Below, in pieces: positions 41,076-50,080 of a stretch of 64,000 nucleotides of DNA (within the stretch, counting starts at the first letter, position 1; every line of letters starts with the position of its first letter). The translations under genes and the position numbers were made by a program. This DNA is from Mesorhizobium neociceri (GTDB taxonomy: Bacteria; Pseudomonadota; Alphaproteobacteria; Rhizobiales; Rhizobiaceae): contig NZ_JACDTY010000008.1 of NCBI RefSeq assembly GCF_013520985.1, positions 62,001 to 126,000 on the forward strand, written 5' to 3'. The notes beneath the pieces were generated by a model. That model saw only the letters and a list, made by a program, of their open reading frames with translations. It did no database searches and was not told where the DNA came from.

Positions 41076-42089
41076 ATGCGCGCCGTCGGCTATCAAATCC
41101 CAGCCCCCATCACCGATGAGGCCTCCCTCGTCGACATCGACCTGCCAAAGCCGGAGCCGAAAGCCCGCCAGTTGCTGGTTGAGGTAAAGGCGATCTCGGT
41201 CAATCCGGTCGACACTAAGATCCGCAAAGGCGTCAAGCCCGAAGCCGGAAGCTGGCGCGTGCTCGGTTGGGACGCTGCCGGCCGGGTCGTTGCCACGGGT
41301 CCGGATGCCAGCCTGTTCAAGCCCGGCGACGACGTCTTCTATTCCGGCGCACTGCCGCTGCAAGGCACCAATGCCGAGTTCCACCTAGTCGACGAGCGCC
41401 TTGTCGGCCGCAAACCGAACTCGCTCGACTACGCGCCAGCGGCGGCGCTGCCGCTGACGGCGATCACCGCCTTCGAGGCACTGTTCGACCGCCTCGACGT
41501 GAAGAAGCCTGTTCCGGGCGCCACGAATGCCATCCTGATCATCGGCGGCGCCGGCGGCGTCGGTTCGATCGCGGTCCAGCTGGCGCGCCAGCTGACCGAT
41601 CTGACGGTGATCGCCACCGCATCGCGGCTCGAAACAAGCGACTGGGTGCTTGGACTTGGCGCCCATCATGTCATCGACCATTCCAAGCCGCTCGCCGCCG
41701 AAGTCGCGGCCCTTGGCATCGGCGCACCGGCCTTCGTGTTCTCGACCACCAACACCGACAAGCATTTGGCCGAGATCGTCGAACTGATCGCACCGCAGGG
41801 CCGTTTCGGCTTGATCGACGACCCCCAGACGCTCGATATCAATCCGTTCAAGCGCAAGAGCGTTTCGGTTCACTGGGAACTGATGTTCACCCGCTCGCTG
41901 TATGAAACGCCTGATATGGCCGCGCAGGGCGCGCATCTCAACGAACTGGCGCGGCTCGTCGACGCCGGTACCATCCGCACCACGCTTGGCGAGACGTTCG
42001 GTCCCATCAATGCCGCCAATCTGAAACGCGCCCATGCGCTGATCGAGACCGGCAAGGCCAAAGGCAAGATCGTGCTGGAGGGGTTTTGA
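41076..42089 (+). CDS. Zinc-free MDR alcohol dehydrogenase / quinone oxidoreductase-like
   Basis: 337-residue medium-chain dehydrogenase/reductase of the quinone-oxidoreductase-like branch (ZADH subgroup 1, COG0604-like). The catalytic-domain start is MRAVGYQIPAPITDEASLVDIDLPKP, then ISVNPVDTKIRKG and VLGWDAAGRVVATGPDASLFKPGDDV. The NADPH-binding fold reads ILIIGGAGGVGSIAVQLARQL. The catalytic-zinc cysteine and histidines are absent, as in quinone reductases. Start ATG 41076 has GTGGAG upstream. Likely induced by quinones or electrophiles through the divergent HxlR regulator. Confidence 0.9.
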   Translation: MRAVGYQIPAPITDEASLVDIDLPKPEPKARQLLVEVKAISVNPVDTKIRKGVKPEAGSWRVLGWDAAGRVVATGPDASLFKPGDDVFYSGALPLQGTNAEFHLVDERLVGRKPNSLDYAPAAALPLTAITAFEALFDRLDVKKPVPGATNAILIIGGAGGVGSIAVQLARQLTDLTVIATASRLETSDWVLGLGAHHVIDHSKPLAAEVAALGIGAPAFVFSTTNTDKHLAEIVELIAPQGRFGLIDDPQTLDINPFKRKSVSVHWELMFTRSLYETPDMAAQGAHLNELARLVDAGTIRTTLGETFGPINAANLKRAHALIETGKAKGKIVLEGF

Positions 42090-42098
42090 GGGCCGGCG

Positions 42099-42764
42099 TT
42101 AGTTCCGCAGGAATTCCGCGATCTCGCTGAAAACCTTGACGAACATGGCTTCGGTCAGGACACCGGTGTTGGTGTTGTAGCGCGAGCAGTGATAGCTGGA
42201 AAACAGTGTCACGGCGCCGGCCTCGAGCCGGCCGCTATGCCTGAACGGATAGGCGGCGACACGCTGGCCGAGTGCCCTGACCGTCGACTGGTGCGCGATC
42301 GAGCCTAGTGCCAACACCGCGCGCAATTTTGGAAAGCGCGCGATCGTCGGCACGAGGAAGCTGCGGCAAGTAGTGATTTCGGCGCCGACCGGTTTGTTTT
42401 CCGGCGGCACGCAGCGCACCGCATTGGTGATGGCGGTGCCGACCAGTTGCAGGCCGTCATCCGGCCGCGCCTTGAATTCGCCCCGCGCAAAGCCGTGCGC
42501 AATCAGTGTGGAGTAGAGCAGGTCGCCGGCATAGTCGCCGGTGAACGGCCGCCCGGTGCGGTTGGCGCCGCGCAGGCCGGGCGCCAGCCCGACGATCAGC
42601 AGCTCGACAGCGTCGTCGCCCTCTGGCGGGAGGAAGGTCGGCACCGGCGCGTTAAACCAGGAAGGCTCGCGCTGCCGCCAGTCCGCGATGAAATCATGCA
42701 GACGCGGGCAGAGCGGGCAGTCGCGGTCGGGTTCGGGAGCGGCGACCAAGGCCGCCGCCGTCAA
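42099..42764 (-). CDS. Uracil-DNA glycosylase, family 5 (UDGb)
   Basis: 221-residue repair glycosylase. Iron-sulfur cysteines are in place (DCPLCPRL near residue 16, AVRCVPPENKP, TTCRSFL). Motif 1 reads GLAPGLRGANRTGRPFTGDYAG, the UDGb version lacking the usual polar catalytic residue, and motif 3 is SSYHCSRYNTNTG. UDGb enzymes remove uracil, hypoxanthine and other deaminated bases. It overlaps the NYN gene by four bases (translational coupling) and is the second glycosylase in the window. A fragment of its 3' end is found at 40532. Confidence 0.93.
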   Translation of the reverse strand: MTAAALVAAPEPDRDCPLCPRLHDFIADWRQREPSWFNAPVPTFLPPEGDDAVELLIVGLAPGLRGANRTGRPFTGDYAGDLLYSTLIAHGFARGEFKARPDDGLQLVGTAITNAVRCVPPENKPVGAEITTCRSFLVPTIARFPKLRAVLALGSIAHQSTVRALGQRVAAYPFRHSGRLEAGAVTLFSSYHCSRYNTNTGVLTEAMFVKVFSEIAEFLRN

Positions 42765-43342
42765 TAATCTTCCTCTTCGACTTCCGCCGGCTCGGGCCGG
42801 CGCACCGGCCGCTCAGAGGGATCGCGGCCGACCTCGTTCTTCAGCGAGGTCAAGTCGATGAAATGATCGGCCTGGCGGCGCAGATCGTCCGAGATCATCG
42901 GCGGCTGCGAGGCCATGGTCGAGACAATCGAGACCTTGCGGCCGCGCCGCTGCAGCGCCTCGACCAGCGTGCGGAAATCGCCATCGCCGGAGAAGATGAC
43001 ATAGTGGTCGACGACATCGGCAAGCTCGAGCGCATCGACGGTCAGTTCGATATCCATATTGCCCTTGATCTTGCGGCGGCCGGTCGAGTCGGTGAATTCC
43101 TTGGCCGGCTTGGTCACCACCTTGAAGCCATTATAGTCGAGCCAGTCGATCAAGGGGCGTATCGAAGAGTATTCCTGATCCTCGACCAATGCGGTGTAGT
43201 AGTAAGCGCGCAGCAGATAGCCGCGCTTCTGGAAGCTGGACAGCAGTTTGCGGTAGTCTATGTCGAAGCCTAGTGCGCGCGAAGTGGCGTAAAGATTGGC
43301 GCCGTCGATGAATAGAGCGATTTTTTCACGGGGGTCGAACAT
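42761..43342 (-). CDS. NYN domain protein, LabA/DUF88 family
   Basis: 193 residues with a PIN-like NYN nuclease fold: KIALFIDGANLYATSRALGFDIDY, KGNMDIELTVDALELADVVDHYVIFSGDGDFRTLVEALQRRGRKV. The aspartates in FIDGAN, NMDIEL and SGDGDF form the metal site. Family members are thought to be RNases or regulators. The C-terminal ~35 residues are acidic and disordered (PEPAEVEEEDY). It begins at 43342 with GGAATATTGCC upstream and is the first gene of a two-gene unit with UDGb. Conserved next to rpoZ-rsh in rhizobia. Confidence 0.92.
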   Translation of the reverse strand: MFDPREKIALFIDGANLYATSRALGFDIDYRKLLSSFQKRGYLLRAYYYTALVEDQEYSSIRPLIDWLDYNGFKVVTKPAKEFTDSTGRRKIKGNMDIELTVDALELADVVDHYVIFSGDGDFRTLVEALQRRGRKVSIVSTMASQPPMISDDLRRQADHFIDLTSLKNEVGRDPSERPVRRPEPAEVEEEDY

Positions 43343-43672
43343 GGCAATATTCCTTTTTCGAAATAGGTGGCGGACTAATCGAAATGGGTCGTTTATATCG
43401 GTCGGCTCGTAAATAAACCGGCTGACCTTTCGTCAACCGAGATAGCGCCAGTTTTACGGCAATCCAAGGGTGCCAGGGCGCTCTGCAAGCAATTGTGATC
43501 GGCGCTGTATCGTCGGCGGTAGGCGGCTTCGCCGGCAAGGCATCAACCGGCGTCCGGAACCGGCATTGGCACGGCCGGGAGGCGAGGTTGCCATAATGCT
43601 TGTATTTTGGCGGCGTTCGGGTTATGGACCGCGCCTGTTTTCCATCAAATCCAGGTATGAAAGGGGCAATCA
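43343..43672. other. 330-bp divergent gap between NYN gene and rpoZ
   Basis: No gene supported. It should contain the promoters of the NYN-UDGb unit and of rpoZ. A Shine-Dalgarno-like GAAAGGGG lies eight bases before the rpoZ ATG. I found no strong hairpin or repeat. Confidence 0.6.
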
Positions 43673-44074
43673 ATGGCCCGCGTAACCGTTGAAGACTGCA
43701 TCGACAAGGTCGACAACCGCTTCGAGCTCGTGCTGCTTGCCGGCCATCGCGCCCGCCAGATCAGCCAGGGCGCGCCGATCACAGTGCCGCGCGACAACGA
43801 CAAGAACCCGGTCGTAGCGCTGCGCGAGATCGCCGACGAGACGCTGTCGCCCGACGACCTCAAGGAAGATCTGATCCACTCGCTGCAGAAGCATGTCGAG
43901 GTCGACGAGCCGGAAGCCGACGGTGAGGCGATCGCCGACCAGACCGGCAACGCTGTTGCGGCAACCGACGCCGACGACGCCGAAGAAAACGTCACCTTCG
44001 ATCGCATGACCGAGGAAGACCTGCTGGCCGGCATCGAGGGCCTGGTACCGCCGGAAAAGAGCGACGACTACTAA
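43673..44074 (+). CDS. rpoZ: RNA polymerase omega subunit
   Basis: 133 residues. The omega core (ARVTVEDCIDKVDNRFELVLLAGHRARQISQGAPITVPRDNDKNPVVALREIADETL) is followed by the acidic C-terminal extension usual in alphaproteobacteria. Assists assembly of the beta' subunit and forms part of the ppGpp-binding site; it is followed by the ppGpp synthetase/hydrolase gene, a conserved pairing. ATG 43673 has AGGGG eight bases upstream. Confidence 0.97.
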   Translation: MARVTVEDCIDKVDNRFELVLLAGHRARQISQGAPITVPRDNDKNPVVALREIADETLSPDDLKEDLIHSLQKHVEVDEPEADGEAIADQTGNAVAATDADDAEENVTFDRMTEEDLLAGIEGLVPPEKSDDY

Positions 44075-44202
44075 GCGGACGCTCTGGACCTGTCCGGAAT
44101 AATTTTCCGGCACTTCCGTCCCGTCAGTTTCGTGGCTATCTATGAGATGCGCCGTACATCAGTGCGGCGCATCAATCATTTCAGCACCGCGAGAACCCGC
44201 CC

Positions 44203-46434
44203 ATGATGCGTCAGTATGAGCTTGTCGAGCGCGTCGCGCGCTACAAGCCTGACGTCAACGAGGCGTTGCTCAACAAGGCCTATGTCTACGCCATGCAGAA
44301 GCATGGCCACCAGAAGCGCGCGTCCGGCGATCCCTATTTCTCGCATCCGCTCGAAGTCGCCGCCATCCTCACCGAAATGCACATGGACGAGGCGACGATC
44401 GCTGTCGCCTTGCTGCACGACACGATCGAGGACACGACCGCGACGCGGGCCGAGATCGACGATCTGTTCGGCCCGGAAATGGGCAAGCTGGTCGAGGGCC
44501 TGACCAAGCTGAAGAAGCTCGATCTCGTCTCCAAGAAGGCCGAGCAGGCGGAGAATCTGCGCAAACTCCTGCTGGCTATCTCGGAAGATGTGCGCGTGCT
44601 GCTGGTCAAGCTCGCCGACCGTTTGCACAACATGCGCACCCTCGACCACATGCCCGAGGCCAAGCGCCTGCGCATCGCCGAGGAGACGATGGACATCTAT
44701 GCGCCGCTCGCCGGGCGCATGGGCATGCAAGGCATGCGTGAGGAGCTGGAGGAGATCGCCTTCCGCTTCATTAACCCGGAAGCCTACCGCGCCGTCACCG
44801 CGCGGCTTGCCGAGATCTTCGAGCGCAACAAGGGCGTGCTGACCGATATTGAAAAGGCGCTGTCGGCGCTGTTTGAAAAGCATGCCATCAACGCCGGCGT
44901 GAAGAGCCGGCAGAAGAAGCCGTGGTCGGTGTTTCGCAAGATGGAGGCCAAGGCGCTGTCCTTCGAGCAGCTCTCCGATATCTTCGGCTTCCGCGTCGTC
45001 GTCGACAGCGTCGAAGATTGTTATCGCGCGCTCGGCGCCATCCACACGACATGGTCGATGGTCCCTGGCCGCTTCAAGGATTATATCTCGACGCCGAAGC
45101 AGAACGACTATCGCTCGATCCACACCACCATTGTCGGCCCGTCGCGCCAGCGCGTCGAACTGCAGATCCGCACCCGCGAGATGAACAAGATTGCCGAATA
45201 TGGCGTCGCCGCGCATTCGATCTACAAGGACACCGGCGGCAAGACGAATGGTGCCGCCCATGCGATCTCGAAAGAGACCAACGCCTATGCCTGGCTGCGG
45301 CGCACAATCGAGCAGCTGGCCGAAGGTGACAATCCGGAAGACTTCCTCGAAAATACCAAGCTGGAGCTGTTCCAGGACCAGGTGTTCTGCTTCACGCCGA
45401 AAGGCATGCTGATCGCCCTGCCGCGTGGCGCCACCCCCATCGACTTTGCCTATGCCGTGCATACCGATGTCGGCGACACCTGCGTCGGCGCCAAGGTCAA
45501 CGGCCGCATCATGCCGCTGATGACGGAGCTCAAGAACGGCGACGAGGTCGAGATCATCCGCTCCAAGGCGCAGGTGCCGCCGGCGGCGTGGGAATCGGTG
45601 GTCGTCACCGGCAAGGCGCGCTCGGCCATCCGCCGCGCCACCAAGAACGCCATCCGCAAGCAATATTCGGGTCTCGGCGCCCGCATCCTCGAGCGCGCCT
45701 TCGAGCGCGCCGGCAAGACCTTCACCAAGGAAAGCCTGAAGCCGGTGCTGCACCGGCTTGCGCGCAAGGACATCGAGGATGTGCTGGCCTCGGTCGGGCG
45801 TGGCGAGCTTGCGTCGACCGACGTCATGAAGGCGGTCTTCCCCGACTACAAGGACGAGCGCGTCACCGTCAGTGCCCCCAAGCAGCGCGAGGAGGGCTGG
45901 TCGAAGATCCGCAATGCCGCCGGCATGCTGTTCCAGATGCCCGGCACGCGAGCCGCGCGCAAGGACAAGGACCAGCCGCGCGATGGTGCGGTGCCGATCC
46001 GCGGCGTGCGCGGCGACCTGCCTGTGCGCTTCGCGCCGGAAGGGGCCGTGCCCGGCGACCGCATCGTCGGCATCGTCCAGCCGGGCACCGGCATCACCAT
46101 CTATCCCATCCAGTCGCCAGCGCTGCAGGCCTTCGACGACCAGCCGGAGCGCTGGATCGATGTGCGCTGGGACATTGACGAGCAGACCAAGGAGCGCTTT
46201 CCGGCGCGCGTCTCGGTCACCGCCATCAACGCGCCGGGGTCGTTGGCCGACATTGCCCAGGTGGTTGCCTCGAACGACGCCAACATCCATACGCTGTCGA
46301 TGGTGCGCACCGCGCCCGACTTCACCGAAATGCTGATCGATCTCGAAGTCTGGGATCTGAAGCATCTCAACCGGCTGCTGTCGCAGCTCAAGGACAATTC
46401 GAGCGTCAGCGATGCGCGGCGTGTGAATGGCTAG
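44203..46434 (+). CDS. rsh: Bifunctional (p)ppGpp synthetase/hydrolase (Rsh)
   Basis: 743-residue stringent-response enzyme, the single long RelA/SpoT homolog of alphaproteobacteria. Domains in order: HD hydrolase (~25-180, with HDTIEDT and the metal ligands H72-D73), RelA/SpoT synthetase (~240-355, FGFRVVVDSVEDCYRALGAIH and YRSIHTTIVGP), TGS (~395-455) and C-terminal ACT (~665-740, RVSVTAINAPGSLADIAQVV). Hydrolase and synthetase motifs are both intact, so it should make and degrade (p)ppGpp. Its stop codon overlaps the start of a palindromic repeat. Upstream is rpoZ, downstream pyrE. Confidence 0.97.
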   Translation: MMRQYELVERVARYKPDVNEALLNKAYVYAMQKHGHQKRASGDPYFSHPLEVAAILTEMHMDEATIAVALLHDTIEDTTATRAEIDDLFGPEMGKLVEGLTKLKKLDLVSKKAEQAENLRKLLLAISEDVRVLLVKLADRLHNMRTLDHMPEAKRLRIAEETMDIYAPLAGRMGMQGMREELEEIAFRFINPEAYRAVTARLAEIFERNKGVLTDIEKALSALFEKHAINAGVKSRQKKPWSVFRKMEAKALSFEQLSDIFGFRVVVDSVEDCYRALGAIHTTWSMVPGRFKDYISTPKQNDYRSIHTTIVGPSRQRVELQIRTREMNKIAEYGVAAHSIYKDTGGKTNGAAHAISKETNAYAWLRRTIEQLAEGDNPEDFLENTKLELFQDQVFCFTPKGMLIALPRGATPIDFAYAVHTDVGDTCVGAKVNGRIMPLMTELKNGDEVEIIRSKAQVPPAAWESVVVTGKARSAIRRATKNAIRKQYSGLGARILERAFERAGKTFTKESLKPVLHRLARKDIEDVLASVGRGELASTDVMKAVFPDYKDERVTVSAPKQREEGWSKIRNAAGMLFQMPGTRAARKDKDQPRDGAVPIRGVRGDLPVRFAPEGAVPGDRIVGIVQPGTGITIYPIQSPALQAFDDQPERWIDVRWDIDEQTKERFPARVSVTAINAPGSLADIAQVVASNDANIHTLSMVRTAPDFTEMLIDLEVWDLKHLNRLLSQLKDNSSVSDARRVNG

Positions 46435-46482
46435 ACCATGATCCCGAAAAGTGGGAACCGGTTTTCGGAAAAGATCATGGTC
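46434..46482. repeat. Palindromic repeat between rsh and pyrE
   Basis: GACCATGATC (46434-46443) pairs exactly with GATCATGGTC (46473-46482). Inside, CCGAAAA (46444-46450) pairs with TTTTCGG. The core GTGGGAACCGG resembles that of 35652-35700. It overlaps the rsh stop codon and ends 17 bp before pyrE; it may form a processing or attenuation hairpin in an rsh-pyrE transcript. Confidence 0.88.
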
Positions 46483-46499
46483 AATCAGAGAGAGGCAGG

Positions 46500-47078
46500 A
46501 TGAACACCGACGAAGTGCTGGGCATTTTCCGCGAGGCGGGCGCTGTTCTCGAGGGACATTTCATCCTCACATCAGGACTGCGCAGTCCGGTCTTCCTGCA
46601 GAAGGCGCGCGTCTTCATGCATGCCGACAAGACCGAGCGCCTGTGCAGGGCGCTGGCCGAAAAGATCCGCAAGGCGGTGCCCGGCAAGATCGACTATGTC
46701 GTCGGCCCGGCGATCGGCGGGCTGATCCCGGCCTATGAGACCTCGCGCCATCTCCGCGTGCCTGCAATCTGGGTCGAGCGCGAAGGCGGCGAGTTCAGGC
46801 TGCGCCGCTTTGAGATCGCGCCGGGATCGCGCGTCGTCATCGTCGAGGACATCGTCACCACCGGCCTGTCGATCCGCGAAACCATCGACTGCCTGCGCGA
46901 GCTTGGCGCACAGGTCGTGGCGGCGGCCTGCATCATCGACCGCTCGGCCGGCAAGACCGACGTCGGCGTGCCGCTGATCGCGCTCGCCGAATATGAGGTG
47001 CCGGCCTATCCCGCCGACCGCCTGCCGCCGGAACTCGCCGCCATCCCGGCGATCAAGCCCGGCAGCCGCAACATCTGA
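46500..47078 (+). CDS. pyrE: Orotate phosphoribosyltransferase
   Basis: 192 residues, pyrimidine biosynthesis: orotate plus PRPP to OMP. The PRPP motif VVIVEDIVTTGLSIRETIDCLRELG is complete, and SGLRSPVFLQKARVFMHADK at the N-terminus binds orotate. ATG 46500 is preceded by GAGAGAGGCAGG. The gene lies behind rsh and is convergent with the ABC binding-protein gene, the stops being directly adjacent (47078/47079). Confidence 0.97.
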   Translation: MNTDEVLGIFREAGAVLEGHFILTSGLRSPVFLQKARVFMHADKTERLCRALAEKIRKAVPGKIDYVVGPAIGGLIPAYETSRHLRVPAIWVEREGGEFRLRRFEIAPGSRVVIVEDIVTTGLSIRETIDCLRELGAQVVAAACIIDRSAGKTDVGVPLIALAEYEVPAYPADRLPPELAAIPAIKPGSRNI

Positions 47079-48728
47079 TCAGGCCTGAAGCCAGGCCTTG
47101 TCGAAATAGGTCTCGCCTGTCGGATGCATCCTTCGGCCCTGCACGGCTGTCGCCGAATGACAAAACAGCTTGCGCCAGAACGGCTGGATGATGACGCCTG
47201 AGTCCTGCAGGATTTTTTCCGCCTTGCCGATCAGATCGCGCCGCGCGGCCGGATCGGCGACGGACAATGCCTTGGTGACGATGTCGTCGAATTCCTTGTC
47301 GGAGAACGAGCTTTCGTTCCACGCTTCGCCCGTCCGGTAGGCGATAGCCAGCGTCTGCACGCCAAGCGGGCGCATCGACCAGACCGTCAGCGAAAAGGGA
47401 TATTTCGTCCAGTCGTTCCAAAACGTCGACCCCGGCAGCACCGTGCGCTTGACCTTGAACCCAGCTTCCCGCAGCTGCGCCGCGATCGCGTCGCCGGTGT
47501 TCTTGTGCCACTCCTCGTCGAGCGAGATCAGCTCGTGCTCGAAATCCGCCTGGCCGGCCTCTGCCATCAGCGCTTTGGCCCGCGCCAGGTCGTGGGCGAC
47601 CGGCGGCAATTTGGCGTAGTCGGGCTGGATGGGGCAGACGTGATGGTTCTCGGCGGGCGAGCCCAGTCCGGCATAGCCAAGAAGCAGCACGGCCGAATTG
47701 TCGACCGCCAACTGCAGCGCCCGCCGCACCCGCGCGTCATCATAGGGCTTCGCCACCATCGAGGTCCGCGCCACGATCGTACCCGCGGTCAGGATCTCGG
47801 ATTTCTGCAGCCCAAGGCCGTCCATGATCGCGACCATGTCGCCCGTCGTCTCGTAGTTGCTGTGAACTTCCTCCGCCTCGAAAGCGCTGACCAGCGCAGA
47901 GGGGTTCGAGCCGTAGTCAATGAACTCGACGCCATCGAGATAGGCTTCGCCGCCCCACCAGGATCCGCTCTCGCGACGTTTGAAGACCGCCCTCTGGCCG
48001 ACCTCGTAAGAAACGAGTTCAAAAGGTCCGGTGCCGACGGGATGGGCCAGCAAATCGCCGCCTGATTTGTCATAGTCGCGATGGACGATGAGGGCAGGGT
48101 AGTCCGAAAGGCTCGGGATGATCGAAATGTCGGACGATTTCAGCTGCAAACGCACCGTATGGTCGTCAACCCTGGAGACGACACCGTCGCGCAGCTTGCC
48201 GCTCTTCTCATCGATCAGGGCTGACATGCGCCCGGCCATCGAATTGCCGGGGGCATTCTTTTCGCACCAGCGCGCAATGTTGAACATCACGTCGTCGGCG
48301 TTGAAATCGTCACCATTGTTCCATTTCACGCCTTTGCGCAGATGGAGCACATACTCGGTCGCATCCGCGTTGACCTCCCAACGCTCCAGCAGCATCGGCT
48401 CAAAAGTGAAGTCGGGCGTGTATTTCACCAGCGTTTCCAGAAACTGTCGACCCGCATTGCCTAGTTCGGCCTCGTCGAATGTGCGCGGGTCCTTCATCCC
48501 CTTGACGGCTGTCGCGACCTTCAGGATACCACCTTTCACCGGCTCTCCGGCATGTGCCGCTGTCGGCGCCGACAGGCCTATCATCGCGTATGACGCGGCA
48601 GTGGAGAGGCCGAAGGCGCTCGCTAATGCCAGGAATTCTCGACGTTCAAGTTGCCCCGCGCGCGCTTCCTGCGCGAAAACCGCCACCTTCGTCTCCGGAG
48701 GGCATCTGATCTTTTCGGTTGTCGACAT
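47079..48728 (-). CDS. ABC transporter substrate-binding protein, family 5 (peptide type), Tat-exported
   Basis: 549-residue periplasmic binding protein of the oligopeptide/nickel class (SBP_bac_5): ANAGRQFLETLVKYTPDFTFEPMLLERWEVN, LRKGVKWNNGDDFNADDVMFNI, VRLQLKSSDISIIPSL. The N-terminus has a twin-arginine-like signal (ERREFLALASAFGLSTAASYAMIGL), so folding before export is probable. ATG 48728 follows GGAGGAG. No permease or ATPase genes are adjacent, so it is an orphan or its partners lie elsewhere. Downstream of an M24 peptidase-like gene on the same strand (119 bp gap), suggesting that the ligand is the substrate of that enzyme or its precursor. Confidence 0.9.
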   Translation of the reverse strand: MSTTEKIRCPPETKVAVFAQEARAGQLERREFLALASAFGLSTAASYAMIGLSAPTAAHAGEPVKGGILKVATAVKGMKDPRTFDEAELGNAGRQFLETLVKYTPDFTFEPMLLERWEVNADATEYVLHLRKGVKWNNGDDFNADDVMFNIARWCEKNAPGNSMAGRMSALIDEKSGKLRDGVVSRVDDHTVRLQLKSSDISIIPSLSDYPALIVHRDYDKSGGDLLAHPVGTGPFELVSYEVGQRAVFKRRESGSWWGGEAYLDGVEFIDYGSNPSALVSAFEAEEVHSNYETTGDMVAIMDGLGLQKSEILTAGTIVARTSMVAKPYDDARVRRALQLAVDNSAVLLLGYAGLGSPAENHHVCPIQPDYAKLPPVAHDLARAKALMAEAGQADFEHELISLDEEWHKNTGDAIAAQLREAGFKVKRTVLPGSTFWNDWTKYPFSLTVWSMRPLGVQTLAIAYRTGEAWNESSFSDKEFDDIVTKALSVADPAARRDLIGKAEKILQDSGVIIQPFWRKLFCHSATAVQGRRMHPTGETYFDKAWLQA

Positions 48729-48847
48729 CTGGTATTCTCCTCCCTTGCAGCGCTGCCCACAGGCAGCCTGCTCTCCTCCCACTCCAACCCCAGTCGCAGA
48801 CGTGTCCCGTTCGCTCGAAAACAGCTGCTTCGAAATCGCCAGGCACA

Positions 48848-50080
48848 TCAGGCCGAAAGCCGGTCGCAATAACCGTAGACCGAGAGCCTCTCGACCCCTG
48901 TCTCGGTGATCAGCACCTGTTCCTCGAGCTTGACGCCTTCGCCGCCGTCCTCATGGCCAATGAAACTCTCGACGCAGACGGTCATGCCGGGAACAAACAC
49001 CTCGTTGTCGTCATTGCCGACATCGTCCCAGTCCGAGGCATGCGTGATGATCGGGTACTCGCCGGTCATGCCGCAGCCATGCAGCACCGAGAGATAGCGG
49101 TGCTTCTGGTAGGCGCCGGGGATCAGCCAGGCGTTTTCCGCGAACTCCCTAAAGCCTAGCCCGGGTCGCAGCAGGTCGACGTTCTTCTCGATCTGCTCCT
49201 GGGCAAGGCCGTATAGCGTCCGCTGCGCCGCCGAGGCCCGGCCGTCGCCGGTCAGGAAGGTGCGAGAGAAGTCGCTGTAGTAGCCGTAGCAGCCGACCGC
49301 GTCGGTATCGAAGGCGACGAGGTCACCATCCCTAATGATCTTGTCCGAGGTCTCCTGGAACCAGGGATTGGTGTGCGCACCGGAGGTCAGAAGCCGCGTT
49401 TCGATATAGTCGCCGCCGCCGGCGATCAGCCTTTGGTGCAGCACCGACCAAAGCTCGTTCTCGGTGACGCCGGGAACCAGCGCCGCCTCCATCTCGCGAA
49501 CTGCGGCCTCGGTGAGGCGCAAGGAGGCGCGGATCATGTCGACTTCACCTGATACCTTGAGGCCGCGCGCCTTCTCCACCGGGATCTGGGCATCGATGAT
49601 GTCGAAACCTGCGGCGGCGAGGGCCAGCATGGCTCCGGTTGTCGTCGCTTCGACGCCGATGCGGCGACCGTTGACGCCGTGCCTGGCGACCAGTTCCTCG
49701 ATGTCGGCGACGAATTCCCTGAGGTGGTCGACATGCTTATGGCCGGAATGCAGCGGCATGATCGGCCGCGCCGGCCGGATCTCGTCGACGGTCGGGCGAT
49801 TCTCGGCCAGATGCTCGCAGGCGCGATATTCGAACAGCACCACCGGCCCGACCACCGGAATGAACACGTAGCGCGCCGGATTGCGCGCCGAATAGACCTG
49901 CATGTTGCGCACGCCGGTGGCGTAGCGAATGTTCACCGGGTCGAAGAGCAGCACCGCCGAGAGATTGTGGGCGGCGGTTTGCTGGCGAACGCGGTCGAGG
50001 CGAAGCATCTCGACGCTGCGCACCGTGTCGAGCGAAAGCGTGGCGTACTTCTCGGCAGCGTCGTGAACCAGGCTCGGCAT
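48848..50080 (-). CDS. M24 metallopeptidase family protein, DddP-like
   Basis: 410 residues with a creatinase-like N-domain and an M24 pita-bread domain. The metal ligands are all present: D258 and D260 (VAFDTDAVGCYG), D270 (YSDFSRTF), H334 (SVLHGCGMTGEYP), E371 (VCVESFIGHE) and E386 (VKLEEQVLITE). The pattern FDTDxxGCYG...DxSRT and the N-terminal LLFDPVNIRYATGVRNMQV...ARNP are those I know from the DddP DMSP-lyase branch and its relatives, rather than from proline dipeptidases. Actual substrate uncertain. Start ATG 50080 (GGAGGGA upstream). Probably one unit with the binding protein; LysR is divergent. Confidence 0.88.
   Translation of the reverse strand: MPSLVHDAAEKYATLSLDTVRSVEMLRLDRVRQQTAAHNLSAVLLFDPVNIRYATGVRNMQVYSARNPARYVFIPVVGPVVLFEYRACEHLAENRPTVDEIRPARPIMPLHSGHKHVDHLREFVADIEELVARHGVNGRRIGVEATTTGAMLALAAAGFDIIDAQIPVEKARGLKVSGEVDMIRASLRLTEAAVREMEAALVPGVTENELWSVLHQRLIAGGGDYIETRLLTSGAHTNPWFQETSDKIIRDGDLVAFDTDAVGCYGYYSDFSRTFLTGDGRASAAQRTLYGLAQEQIEKNVDLLRPGLGFREFAENAWLIPGAYQKHRYLSVLHGCGMTGEYPIITHASDWDDVGNDDNEVFVPGMTVCVESFIGHEDGGEGVKLEEQVLITETGVERLSVYGYCDRLSA

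Noticed and set aside
43326..43673. Leftward frame between rpoZ and the NYN gene
   Set aside because: It would overlap the NYN start and occupy the divergent promoter region; composition is random and there is no ribosome-binding site.
44176..46365. 729-codon leftward frame opposite rsh
   Set aside because: Shadow frame without domains; rsh on the plus strand is unambiguous.
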